A DNA stretch of 64,000 bases from Duganella sp. OV510 (GTDB lineage Bacteria; Pseudomonadota; Gammaproteobacteria; Burkholderiales; Burkholderiaceae_D). Below are positions 8,673 to 16,982 of this stretch, in pieces; position 1 is the stretch's first letter; each line of letters opens with the position of its first letter. The position numbers were made by a program, and so were the translations under genes. Under the pieces are notes generated by a model. That model was not told the origin of the DNA. It did not search any database and saw nothing but the letters and a program-made list of their open reading frames with translations. The stretch is taken from the NCBI RefSeq assembly GCF_900100205.1, contig NZ_FNEQ01000005.1, forward strand, positions 372,001 to 436,000. Direction: 5' to 3'.

Positions 8673-9233
8673 TCAGGCTTTCTTTGGACGGCCGGTTTTC
8701 AGCTGCGGCAGGCTGGCCAGCACGTTTTTCAGCGTCGCCAGGTCGATCTGCGAGATCAGCGCCACGCCAACGCGCAGCAATTCACTCTTCTTCACTTCAA
8801 AGCCCGCCTTCAGCGCGGCTTTCTTCACCTGGCCCAGTACCGCGTATTCGGCTTCCGGCATGGTGAAACTGTCACGCACCAGCTTTTCCTTATGGGCTTT
8901 CTTCACTTCCGGCGCCGCGGCGACTGGCTTGGTGGTGGTTTTCGGCTTTGCTGCGGCCTTAGGCGCCGGTTTGGCGACAGCTTTTGGCGCTGGCTTGGCG
9001 GCTGCCTTCGGCGCGGCTTTGACGGCTGGCTTGGCGGCGGGACGTGCCGCTGCTTTCGGCGCAGCCGGCTTGGCGGCGGCACGAGGTGCGGCTAGCTTGG
9101 CGACCGGCTTCACGGCCGGTTTCACGGCGGCTTTCGGCGCCGGCTTCGCTGCTGCGCGCGGTGCGGCTTTTGCTGCCGGCTTGGCGGCTGCAGGCTTGGT
9201 TGCGGTGGTGCGGGTGGCTGGTTTGGTCGCCAT
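8673..9233 (-). CDS. Histone H1-like Lys/Ala/Pro-rich protein with C-terminal RHH-like domain
   Basis: A 186-residue, very basic protein. Residues about 1-112 are low-complexity repeats built from KPAAK, KAAPKAA and KPAPKA units, like eukaryotic H1 tails and bacterial AlgP. The last 70 or so residues are ordered: VRDSFTMPEAEYAVLGQVKK, then KKSELLRVGVALISQ, which fits a ribbon-helix-helix-like DNA-binding or dimerising fold. The start (MATKPATRTT) is preceded by GGAG five bases upstream; an in-frame ATG further up has no such site. It is 39 bases downstream of the response regulator gene. The probable role is nucleoid or DNA binding (inferred). Confidence 0.8.
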   Translation of the reverse strand: MATKPATRTTATKPAAAKPAAKAAPRAAAKPAPKAAVKPAVKPVAKLAAPRAAAKPAAPKAAARPAAKPAVKAAPKAAAKPAPKAVAKPAPKAAAKPKTTTKPVAAAPEVKKAHKEKLVRDSFTMPEAEYAVLGQVKKAALKAGFEVKKSELLRVGVALISQIDLATLKNVLASLPQLKTGRPKKA

Positions 9234-9272
9234 TTTCACTCCAGATTTAGTCATCAATATAAACAGTATATA

Positions 9273-9650
9273 TCAATTCAGGTGCGCAGCCACACGCGTA
9301 AATAGCAAATCTGGATTCACTGGCTTGCGTAAAAAGTCCGCCGCGCCGACGCTGCGGCCAAGCGATTCATCTTCCTGCTGGCTCTTGGCGGTCAGGAATA
9401 CCACCGGAATCGCCGCACTGGAAGGATCAGCCTTGAGCTGGCGGCAGGTCTCGATGCCGTCCATCTCCGGCATCATGATATCAAGCAGGATAAGGTCTAC
9501 TTTCGAGGACGCGACAATTTGCAGCGCCGTCGCGCCGCTGGTGGCGACCTTGGTGTTGTACTTGTCCTTCAATAAATTGGACAGCAAAGTCAGGTTATCC
9601 GGCGTGTCATCGACGATCAGTACCGTGCGCCGGCCATTAGAATTATTCAT
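9273..9650 (-). CDS. Single-domain response regulator (REC only)
   Basis: A 125-residue receiver domain with no output domain. The phospho-acceptor pocket is complete: VDDTPDN (acidic pair), LLDIMMPEMDG with the acceptor Asp, FLTAKS (switch Thr) and RKPVNP (Lys). Its start overlaps the last 4 bases of the hybrid kinase gene (ATGA type), so the two are translationally coupled and it is the natural phosphorylation partner or shuttle. Output must run through another protein, or by protein-protein contact. Confidence 0.9.
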   Translation of the reverse strand: MNNSNGRRTVLIVDDTPDNLTLLSNLLKDKYNTKVATSGATALQIVASSKVDLILLDIMMPEMDGIETCRQLKADPSSAAIPVVFLTAKSQQEDESLGRSVGAADFLRKPVNPDLLFTRVAAHLN

Positions 9651-12277
9651 GTTGTCTCCTTGATTGCCTGGGCCAGCAGTCCTGCCGCCGCCTCGAATTC
9701 GTACTGCCCCATATGATGATCGAGCCGCACCATCAGCTCCAGTGGCAGCAAGGTTGTCAACGCCGGGCGCGCGCGCTCGAAATACTCCTGGCTTTCGCCG
9801 CTGAACTCCCCCACCAGCGCCGCCAGCTCGCGCAGCGCCTTGCGCGCGTCGGCCACATCAACCACCGCCTCCGGCAGCGGCGGCCTGGGCGGGATCACCT
9901 TCATCGACATCCCCAGCCAGCGCGACAGCACGCTATACAAACGCTGCGGATCGATAGGCTTGGTAACGAAATCCTGCATGCCCTCCTCCAGGCAGCGCGC
10001 CTGCACGCCGGACAGCGCGTGCGAAGTCACGGCGATAATCGGCAACTCGCTGAAGCGATTGTCGGCGCGCAGCAGGCGCGTGGCTTCGTGACCGTCCAGC
10101 ACCGGCATGCTCAGGTCCATCAGCACCAGGTCATAGGCGCGCGGGCCAGCCCGCATCAGGCGGTCGACTGCTTCGCGGCCATCGGCTACCACCTCCACGT
10201 CCAGCCCTTGCAGTTGCAGCAGTTCGCGCGTCACCTCCTGGTTGTCAACGCTGTCCTCGGCCAGCAGCACGCGCGCGGTGCGGCGCACGCCGGCGTCCGC
10301 CGTCACCTCATTAGCCGGCCCCTGATGCAGCGCTGCCTGCAGCGACAGCGCGGCGGCGTCCGACAACGCAAACGGCAAGTCGAAATGGAAGGTCGAGCCG
10401 CGATCCACCTCGGTCTGCACCTCGATATTTCCGCCCATCAGCCGCACCAGTTGCTGCGAGATCGACAGCCCCAGACCGGTGCCACCATACTGGCGCGTGG
10501 TCGAGCCATTGGCCTGGCTGAAGGCGCGGAACAGCCGCGCTTTCTGCGGCGGCGTCATGCCGATGCCGGTGTCGTGCACACTGAAGCGCAGCACCACCTT
10601 GCCATCGGCCAGCGCGCCCTGTAGCGCACAGCGCAATTCCAGTTGCCCCTCCAGCGTGAACTTGACCGCGTTGTTGACCAGGTTGATCAGCACCTGCCCC
10701 AGACGCAGCGGATCACCGACCAGATAGCGCGGCACGCCGGGCGCCACATCGGTCACATAGGCCAGCCGCTTGTCGGCCGCACGCTGCGCGGTGACGCTGT
10801 GCACATGCGCCAGCACATCCTCCAGCGCGAACGGAATCGCCTCCACTTCCAGCCGGCCGGCCTCGATCTTGGAGAAGTCCAGGATGTCGTTGATGATGCC
10901 CAGCAGCGTCAGCGCCGCCCGGTGGATCTTGCTGACGTAGTCGTGCTGCCTGGCCGTCAGGTCGGTGCGCAGCGCCAGGTAGGCCATGCCGATGACGGCG
11001 CTCATCGGCGTGCGGATCTCATGGCTCATATTCGCCAGGAACTCGGACTTGGCGATGCTGGCCGCTTCCGCCATCACATTCGCCGTCACCAGTTTCTGTT
11101 CGCGCTCGCGGCGTTCGCTGATGTCGCGGATGAAGGCGCAGAATTCGAAACTGTCGCGCTCCTCGGTCTTCACCTGCGTGATCGACAGCTCGATCGGGAA
11201 CTCCTCACCATCGCGGCGCAAGGCGTACACCTCGATGCGCGTATCCAGCACGCCGCTGCCGGCGCCGGTCAGGTAGCGCTGCATGCCGCGCTTGTGCTCA
11301 TAGCGGAAGCGCGGCGGGATGATGGTCTTGTCCAGCTCCAGCCCCAGCGCCTCGTCGCGCCGCCAGCCGAATATCACTTCCGCCTGGCGGTTCCAGCCGA
11401 CGATGCGGCCATCCAGGTCCATGCGCACCACCGCATCCAGCGCCGTATCGACGATGGTCTGCAACTTGGCCTGGCTGTCGCGCGCCTGCTGCGTGCTGCG
11501 CGTCAGTTCCCCGGTGCGGGCGCTGATGCGCTGTTCCAGCTCGGCGTTGAGATCGCGCAGCTCGCGCTCGGCGTCGCGCAGGCGGGTCAGCGTGTCGCGG
11601 AAGCGCAGCACCGCGTCCGACAGCCGCCCGACCTGGTCTTCGCGGCCGATGCCGGACAGCTTGATGTCGGTCTCGCCGCGCGTCAGCTTTTCCAGCGCCA
11701 CGCGGATGTCGGCAAACGGCCGCGCCGCGCGCCGGCCGACGATGAAGATCGACAGCACGATGCCCATCGCCAGCAGCAGGTTGGCCGCCACCGTGTTGAA
11801 AATCTGCCGGTTCAGGTCCGTATCCATCTGCTGCCGTGAATAACTCAGGTCGATGGCGCCAACCGGATAAACACGGCGCGCATCGCTGAACTGGATTTCG
11901 CGCCGCACGCGGATCGACGCCACCGGCTCCTTCATCGGCGACACATAGCTGGCCAGCTCGGCGCCATTAGGCGCCAGCACGCGCAGCACCAGCACTTCCG
12001 GCGTGGCGCCGGAAGCATCGACGACACTCGACACGGCCGCGCTATTCATATCGAACAGCGGCCGCGCCAGCGCCTGTGACAGCACCGCCGCCAGCCGCTC
12101 GGCGCGTTCGCGCAGGTTTTGCTCCGCCTCGCTGCGCAGCGTCTGCATGACATAGGTGGTGTAGATGGCGGTGGAAATCGCCACCGCCAGGAAGATGCCA
12201 AAGCCCAGCCGCAGCAGGATGTTGCGGCGCCACGCCAGCCGAACTTGCGTCAGCGGCCCGCCGCCGTCGCTCAGCAC
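9647..12277 (-). CDS. Hybrid sensor histidine kinase (HAMP-PAS-HisKA-HATPase-REC)
   Basis: An 876-residue inner-membrane kinase. Two transmembrane helices (about 21-42 and 162-184) bracket a periplasmic sensor of about 120 residues. Then follow HAMP (186-240), a short coiled coil, PAS (265-390), HisKA with MSHEIRTPMSAVIG, a HATPase with NLVNNAVKF, DTGIGM and GGTGLGLSIS, and a receiver (LLAEDSVDN, LMDLSMPVLDG, TKPIDP). The last 75 or so residues resemble a degenerate phosphotransfer tail without a clear HxxKG histidine. The GTG start 12277 is 14 bases after a solute-binding-protein gene, and an ATT 18 bases upstream has a better Shine-Dalgarno. It forms a sensor-kinase-regulator operon with its neighbours. 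Confidence 0.92.
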   Translation of the reverse strand: MLSDGGGPLTQVRLAWRRNILLRLGFGIFLAVAISTAIYTTYVMQTLRSEAEQNLRERAERLAAVLSQALARPLFDMNSAAVSSVVDASGATPEVLVLRVLAPNGAELASYVSPMKEPVASIRVRREIQFSDARRVYPVGAIDLSYSRQQMDTDLNRQIFNTVAANLLLAMGIVLSIFIVGRRAARPFADIRVALEKLTRGETDIKLSGIGREDQVGRLSDAVLRFRDTLTRLRDAERELRDLNAELEQRISARTGELTRSTQQARDSQAKLQTIVDTALDAVVRMDLDGRIVGWNRQAEVIFGWRRDEALGLELDKTIIPPRFRYEHKRGMQRYLTGAGSGVLDTRIEVYALRRDGEEFPIELSITQVKTEERDSFEFCAFIRDISERREREQKLVTANVMAEAASIAKSEFLANMSHEIRTPMSAVIGMAYLALRTDLTARQHDYVSKIHRAALTLLGIINDILDFSKIEAGRLEVEAIPFALEDVLAHVHSVTAQRAADKRLAYVTDVAPGVPRYLVGDPLRLGQVLINLVNNAVKFTLEGQLELRCALQGALADGKVVLRFSVHDTGIGMTPPQKARLFRAFSQANGSTTRQYGGTGLGLSISQQLVRLMGGNIEVQTEVDRGSTFHFDLPFALSDAAALSLQAALHQGPANEVTADAGVRRTARVLLAEDSVDNQEVTRELLQLQGLDVEVVADGREAVDRLMRAGPRAYDLVLMDLSMPVLDGHEATRLLRADNRFSELPIIAVTSHALSGVQARCLEEGMQDFVTKPIDPQRLYSVLSRWLGMSMKVIPPRPPLPEAVVDVADARKALRELAALVGEFSGESQEYFERARPALTTLLPLELMVRLDHHMGQYEFEAAAGLLAQAIKETT

Positions 12278-12290
12278 CTTGTCGCGCGGG

Positions 12291-13058
12291 TCAATGGCGG
12301 ACTCCCTGCGCCTGCTCCAGCTTCCTGTAGGCCGGGCTGTTACGGGACTTCTCGATCTCGTTCCAGATGCGCTCCGCCAGTTGCGGCCGCGAGGCCACCA
12401 GCGCGTGCGACAGGATCAGAAAATACGGTTTCTGAATCAGAGGAATCGGCAGCTGTTCCAGCTGCGCACCGAGCGGGCCACGCATCAAGCCGGCAGCGTC
12501 ACTGCCGCCCATCGCCGCAGCCGCCACGCGACCGGCGATCAGCTTGCGCGCCAGTTCGACGGCGCGCTGGCTGCCCTCGTCCACCTCAACGTTCTGCGCA
12601 CGCAGCACGTCGCCGACCGAATAGCCCAGCTGAAAGCCGACGGCGCCATCCAGCTGACTGAAATGCTGGCCATCCCATGCCACCTTGCTGCCCTTGCGGC
12701 GCAACAGCACATAGGTGTCGGTGTGCATGCGCTTGCCGGCATCGGCGCCGTTGCCGCCGGGGTATTCGCCGATCTCGCGGCGGTCCGCCTTGTAGCTGAC
12801 CGCGAAGGCGCCATCGACCGCGTTGGCCTTCAGCTGCGCCAGGCAGCGTTTCCACGGTATGCTCTGGAACTGGAAATCGATGTCGAGCCGCTGCCCTACC
12901 ATCTTCAGCAGCGCGAAATTAAGACCGCCACCCTGCTCGGTGCGCCACGGCAGCACGTCCTGCGCCTCGTAACACAGCGTGACGCTGTCGCGCGCACTGG
13001 CCGGCAACGACAGGGCTAGCAACATGCAAGTGCTGTAGCGAACAATCCTGTCGAGCAT
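12291..13058 (-). CDS. Secreted solute-binding protein (family 3-like), putative sensor partner
   Basis: A 255-residue periplasmic protein. The N-terminus MLDRIVRYSTCMLLALSLPASA is a signal peptide, followed by VTLCYEAQDVLPWRTEQGGG, the first lobe of a type-II solute-binding fold (amino-acid/PBP type). Further blocks are DIDFQFQSIPWKRCLAQL, VDGAFAVSYKADR and a C-terminal WNEIEKSR. No ABC permease or ATPase is nearby; the next gene, 13 bases on, is the hybrid kinase. It may therefore present a ligand to that kinase rather than feed a transporter (inference). It lies 13 bases after ppx on the same strand. Confidence 0.8.
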   Translation of the reverse strand: MLDRIVRYSTCMLLALSLPASARDSVTLCYEAQDVLPWRTEQGGGLNFALLKMVGQRLDIDFQFQSIPWKRCLAQLKANAVDGAFAVSYKADRREIGEYPGGNGADAGKRMHTDTYVLLRRKGSKVAWDGQHFSQLDGAVGFQLGYSVGDVLRAQNVEVDEGSQRAVELARKLIAGRVAAAAMGGSDAAGLMRGPLGAQLEQLPIPLIQKPYFLILSHALVASRPQLAERIWNEIEKSRNSPAYRKLEQAQGVRH

Positions 13059-13071
13059 GGCCCTTCTCCAT

Positions 13072-14523
13072 TCAGCTGGTGCGAATGGTGAAGTCTACAC
13101 CCACTTCATCCCATTGCTCCTGTTCCTTCTCCAGCCAATAGGACAGGGTAGGATGCTCGGCCACCCAGTCGCGGCTGATCTCCAGTTCGATGCGGTTCTT
13201 GAAGCGCAGCTTGAGCTGGGTGAAGTCGATATCAATCCGCGAATGCATGAACAGCACCGACAGCCGGAAGGCAACGATGGCCTTGGCGAAATCCGCGTCC
13301 TGCAACACCTCGGCCACCTTGCGCAGATTGCCCTTGTGGGCGACGATCAGGCGGCTCATGCCGCGCTGCTCGTGGGCGGTGAAGCCAGGCAGGTCGGCGT
13401 TCTCGATGATGTAGGCGGCGTGCTTGTGGTAGCCGGTGTGCGACACCACCATGCCCATTTCGTGCAGCAGCGCGCTCCAGTACAGCAGGCGCTGATACTG
13501 CTCGGACGAGGGCTTGGTCTGGGCATACAGCGCCAGCGCGTCGACCGCCACACGGTTGGCGCGCCGCTCGTCAACGTGGAAACGCTCGACGCAAGCCTGC
13601 ACCGATTGCTCGCGGCGGTCACGCTTGGTGGAACGCAGGTGCAGGTCCCACATCACGCCCATGCGCAGGCCGGCCTCGATCGGCTGCACCAGCGGGATAT
13701 CCAGCTCGCGCACCAGGCCAATCAGGATCGCCAGGCCGCCGATGATGGTGGAGGCGCGGTCCGGCTTCAGGCCCGGCATGTCGATCTTGCTGACGTGGCC
13801 GAATTCGATGAAGCGCTGCTTCAGCGCCTCCAGCGTCTGCGCGTTGACCTCGCGCCCCAGGCCGTTCTTGACGATGATGTCGGCGATGGTGCGCGCGGTG
13901 CCGGAGGAACCGTAGCATTGCTTCCAGAATTGCGGATGGTAGGGCGGCGCGGCGTCCTCGAAATGGCTGCGTGCCGACAGGATGGCGGCTTCAAACGACG
14001 GCCCGTCAATGCGGCCGCCGATGAAGAAGGACAGGCTTTGCTTGACCGTGCCGACGCTGAACGACTCCACCCTTTCGATTTCCGGGCCACGGCCCAGTAT
14101 CAGCTCGGTGGAGCCGCCGCCGATGTCGATCACCAGCCGGCGCTCGCCGGGCAGCGCCACCGCGTGCGCCACGCCCATGTAGATCAGCCGCCCCTCCTCC
14201 TCGCCGGAGATGATTTCGATCGGATAGCCGATGGCTTTTTCAGCCTCCGGCAGGAAGGCGGCGGAATTGCGCGCCACCCGCATCGCCGACGTGGCCACCA
14301 CGCGCACCGCGTCCAGCTTGTAGCCGGCCAGCACGGTGCGGAAGTTTTTCAGGCAGTTGAGGGCAGTCTGCTGCGCGGCAGGGGTCAGGTTGCCGTCCTT
14401 GTCAAGGCCGGCGGCCAGGCGGATCGGCTCGCGCACGCTTTTCAGTACGCGGATGGCCTCCCCATCATGCTTGCCGATGTGGAGGCGGAAACTATTGGAA
14501 CCCAGGTCGACGGCTGCGTACAT
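13072..14523 (-). CDS. ppx: Exopolyphosphatase / pppGpp phosphohydrolase (Ppx/GppA)
   Basis: A 483-residue enzyme that degrades polyphosphate and possibly (p)ppGpp. The actin-like ATPase fold starts MYAAVDLGSNSFRLHIG; the second phosphate loop is LVIDIGGGSTELILG, preceded by the GEEEGRLIYMG block with its catalytic Glu. The C-terminal half has the HD-like helical domain (LLHEMGMVVSHTGYHKHAAYI). Length fits Ppx (about 500) better than short bacterial forms. No ppk is visible here. It is followed 13 bases later by the solute-binding-protein gene, so it may share the transcript. Confidence 0.92.
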   Translation of the reverse strand: MYAAVDLGSNSFRLHIGKHDGEAIRVLKSVREPIRLAAGLDKDGNLTPAAQQTALNCLKNFRTVLAGYKLDAVRVVATSAMRVARNSAAFLPEAEKAIGYPIEIISGEEEGRLIYMGVAHAVALPGERRLVIDIGGGSTELILGRGPEIERVESFSVGTVKQSLSFFIGGRIDGPSFEAAILSARSHFEDAAPPYHPQFWKQCYGSSGTARTIADIIVKNGLGREVNAQTLEALKQRFIEFGHVSKIDMPGLKPDRASTIIGGLAILIGLVRELDIPLVQPIEAGLRMGVMWDLHLRSTKRDRREQSVQACVERFHVDERRANRVAVDALALYAQTKPSSEQYQRLLYWSALLHEMGMVVSHTGYHKHAAYIIENADLPGFTAHEQRGMSRLIVAHKGNLRKVAEVLQDADFAKAIVAFRLSVLFMHSRIDIDFTQLKLRFKNRIELEISRDWVAEHPTLSYWLEKEQEQWDEVGVDFTIRTS

Positions 14524-14580
14524 ATAATGAGATTTGAACTAAACGATTTACACCATTATAAGCACGATAAGCCTGATTTG

Positions 14581-15732
14581 TTACAGCTTGATGACTTCGG
14601 CTTCCATTACGCGGTTGCGACCGGCCTGCTTGGCTGCCTGCAAAGCCTCGTCGGCACGCTTGAACAGGCTTACGGTGCTGTCTTCGGCGCGGATGGTGGT
14701 CACGCCCAGGCTGGCGGTCATATTGATGATGGCCTTCTCGGCCTTGACCGGCTGCGCGGCGACGGCGTTGCGGATGCGCTCCGCCACCATGCTGGCATCC
14801 TCCAGCGAGGTGCGCGGCAGCAGCAGCGCAAATTCGGCGCCGCCAAGGCGGCCCATCTGGTCGGAATCGCGCAGTTGTTTTTTGCACACGTCGACCATGG
14901 CTTTCAGCACCACGTCGCCGGCTGTGTGGCCGTAGCTGTCGTTGACCCGCTTGAACTGGTCCAGGTTGAGTATCACCAGCGCGGTGGGCATGCCGGGGCG
15001 GCGCGCCAGCGCGATCCATGGCGTCAGCACGTTGTAGAAACCGCGCCGGTTCGGCACGTCGGTCAACGGATCGACCACCTCCAGCCGCGCCAGCTCGGCC
15101 TGCTCCTGTTCGCGCGCCAGCAGCAAATAGCCGAAAGCGTTGCCCAGCATCATCAGGTAGACGGCGCCCATGCCCAGCTGCACCACCAGCGGCTGCACGC
15201 CGCCCGGCGCCAGCGACAGCAGGCCGCGCCCGACCACCACCACGCTCAGCACCAGCATCAGCATCACCACGTAGCGGCGCAACGCCGTACCCTGGCGCCA
15301 GCCGCGTCCCAGCGCGGCGGCGCCAGCGACAAAGAAGAAGCCGGCCGCCAGCGAGGCGATGGCGATGCGGCCACCGGCCGGCACTTGCAACAGCCAGGCG
15401 CCGCTGTATATACCGATCGCCGCGCCCAGCGCCGGCAACAGGTAACTGCGCCACACGCGCCGGCCGGCCTGTTCCCACAGCGCGGCGGCGTCCAGCGCGA
15501 AGCCGGCAAACAGCACGGCGTTGGCCAGCGGAATGGTGATCATATCGGGCAGGTCGCCGCGCAGATACAGCAGCAGCCAGGCCAGCGCCTGGCATTGCTT
15601 GGCGCGCGCCCAAGTGGCGTGCGCATGCGTGGCCTGGCCGGCGCGGCGCGCGCCAGCCTCAAAAAAGAACAGCGCTGCGCACAGGCTCAGATTGCCCAGT
15701 GCCAGCGCCAACAGCAAGGTTTTTATGTCCAT
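14581..15732 (-). CDS. Membrane GGDEF-family protein with GGAEF active-site change
   Basis: A 383-residue protein. The first 210 or so residues hold about six hydrophobic helices as the sensor; residues 220-383 are a GGDEF domain (DPLTDVPNRRGFYNVL, LDQFKRVNDSYGHTAGD). The signature reads RLGGAEFALLL, so the metal-binding acidic residue at position 3 is Ala. The RDSD inhibitory site sits five residues upstream and is intact. Established knowledge says loss of that acidic residue usually abolishes cyclase activity, so this may be a c-di-GMP receptor rather than a maker (inference). It lies 57 bases upstream of ppx on the same strand. Confidence 0.85.
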   Translation of the reverse strand: MDIKTLLLALALGNLSLCAALFFFEAGARRAGQATHAHATWARAKQCQALAWLLLYLRGDLPDMITIPLANAVLFAGFALDAAALWEQAGRRVWRSYLLPALGAAIGIYSGAWLLQVPAGGRIAIASLAAGFFFVAGAAALGRGWRQGTALRRYVVMLMLVLSVVVVGRGLLSLAPGGVQPLVVQLGMGAVYLMMLGNAFGYLLLAREQEQAELARLEVVDPLTDVPNRRGFYNVLTPWIALARRPGMPTALVILNLDQFKRVNDSYGHTAGDVVLKAMVDVCKKQLRDSDQMGRLGGAEFALLLPRTSLEDASMVAERIRNAVAAQPVKAEKAIINMTASLGVTTIRAEDSTVSLFKRADEALQAAKQAGRNRVMEAEVIKL

Positions 15733-15754
15733 GACCGCAGCCTGCTGTCAGGCC

Positions 15755-16030
15755 TCAGACCTCGTGCTCGACATTGGTGCTGCCGTCGCCCATCTTGCTG
15801 GACCAGGCCTGGGTGAAGAAAGCTTTTTCATCTTCGGTCGGGGTATCGTGCCAGAACACGATCAGCGTGCCCTTGTGGTCGTGCAATTGGCTGACTTTCT
15901 CGATAAAGGTCTGCTTGCCGGCCAGGTCGGCCAGTGCCGCCACATAGCCGTACACGCGGGTCAGGCGCTCCAGGCGGTCCGGCTCAGTGAAACTATTGGT
16001 GGCGGTAAGCGTAGGGTGGTCTAAAAACAT
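15755..16030 (-). CDS. Hypothetical 91-residue protein
   Basis: I do not recognise this family. Start ATG 16030 (MFLDHPTLTATNSFTEPDR) has a strong GGAGAGA site upstream. The sequence is acidic and soluble, with no signal peptide or membrane segment, a helix-like middle (RLERLTRVYGYVAALADLAG) and a strand-rich end (KGTLIVFWHDTPTEDEKAFF). It is 22 bases from the GGAEF-protein gene on the same strand, so the two are likely co-transcribed. The mix of a conserved-looking core and a good ribosome site makes it a real gene. Confidence 0.6.
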   Translation of the reverse strand: MFLDHPTLTATNSFTEPDRLERLTRVYGYVAALADLAGKQTFIEKVSQLHDHKGTLIVFWHDTPTEDEKAFFTQAWSSKMGDGSTNVEHEV

Positions 16031-16068
16031 CGTATCTCTCTCCAAGTCGGCCGCCGAGGGGCTGGCCC

Positions 16069-16863
16069 GTGCTGACGCCATGCTACTATGATTCCCTACG
16101 TAAATCCACATTACTCAGCAACTTGACCACACCCACCGATCGCCAGCCGCCACGGGTACGTACCGTCGGCAACAAGCGCCTGCTGGAATTTCAGCCCGGC
16201 ATGGTGCAAAGCGAGATGCTGCTGTCGCGCCCGGACGCGCTGGTGCTCAGCTACGTGCGGGCGATGATGTGCTTTGTGCTGTTCCACCCGGCGCCGGAGC
16301 ACATCGTCATGGTCGGCCTGGGCGGCGGCTCGCTGGCCAAGTTCTGCTACCGCTACCTGCCGCACGCACGCATCACCGTGCTGGAGCTGGACCCGCAAGT
16401 GATTGCGCTGCGCGAGCAGTTCGCCATCCCGCGCGACAACGACCGCTTCCGCGTGATCCAGGCCGACGCGGTCGACTATATGCACCAGCTGGAACACAGC
16501 GCCGACGTGCTGCTGGTGGACGGCTTCGACGCCGACGGCCTGCCGCCGCCGCTGGGCAGCGCCAGCTTTTACGCCGATTGCCGGCGCGCGCTACGGCCGG
16601 GCGGCGTGATGGTGGCGAACATCTTTAGCTACGATCCGCACTATGCGGCCATGCTGCGGCGGCTGCGCAAGGCTTTCGAGGGCCGCATCTGCTGGTTCAC
16701 CGGCATTGCCGGCAACAACCGCATCCTGTTTGCCGTCAAGAGCGGCGGCCACAGCCCGGCGCTGGCCATGCAGCGCAAGGTGGCGCGCACCGGCGGGCTG
16801 GCGCTGCCGCTGCTGAACCGCCTGCTGGCGCACTGGATCGTGCTGCGGCTCAGATGGGCCTGA
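16069..16863 (+). CDS. Spermidine synthase-like SAM-dependent protein
   Basis: A protein of up to 264 residues with a Rossmann methyltransferase/spermidine-synthase core. The nucleotide loop reads VMVGLGGGSLAKFCYRYLP, the acidic strand end is VLELDPQVI, and ADAVDYM and LLVDGFD follow in the expected spacing. It is shorter than true SpeE and lacks its N-terminal beta-sheet domain, so the substrate is uncertain. The GTG at 16069 gives the longest form. TTG 16123 is an alternative and would place a TATGAT -10-like box (16087-16092) in the leader. It diverges from the 91-aa gene. Confidence 0.75.
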   Translation: MLTPCYYDSLRKSTLLSNLTTPTDRQPPRVRTVGNKRLLEFQPGMVQSEMLLSRPDALVLSYVRAMMCFVLFHPAPEHIVMVGLGGGSLAKFCYRYLPHARITVLELDPQVIALREQFAIPRDNDRFRVIQADAVDYMHQLEHSADVLLVDGFDADGLPPPLGSASFYADCRRALRPGGVMVANIFSYDPHYAAMLRRLRKAFEGRICWFTGIAGNNRILFAVKSGGHSPALAMQRKVARTGGLALPLLNRLLAHWIVLRLRWA

Positions 16864-16982
16864 GCGTGGTGTTTTAACAAATACTCTGTCCGCATGGCAC
16901 TTTTTGTGACACACTGGCTAGCATTCCTGCGGTCCCCGCCCCCGTCCGCGCCCAGTTAGTCCTCCGTTCTGGAAAGCGCGTC

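Noticed and set aside
13057-15816. 919-codon plus-strand frame across ppx and the GGAEF gene
   Set aside because: It runs antisense to two clear genes and has shadow composition.
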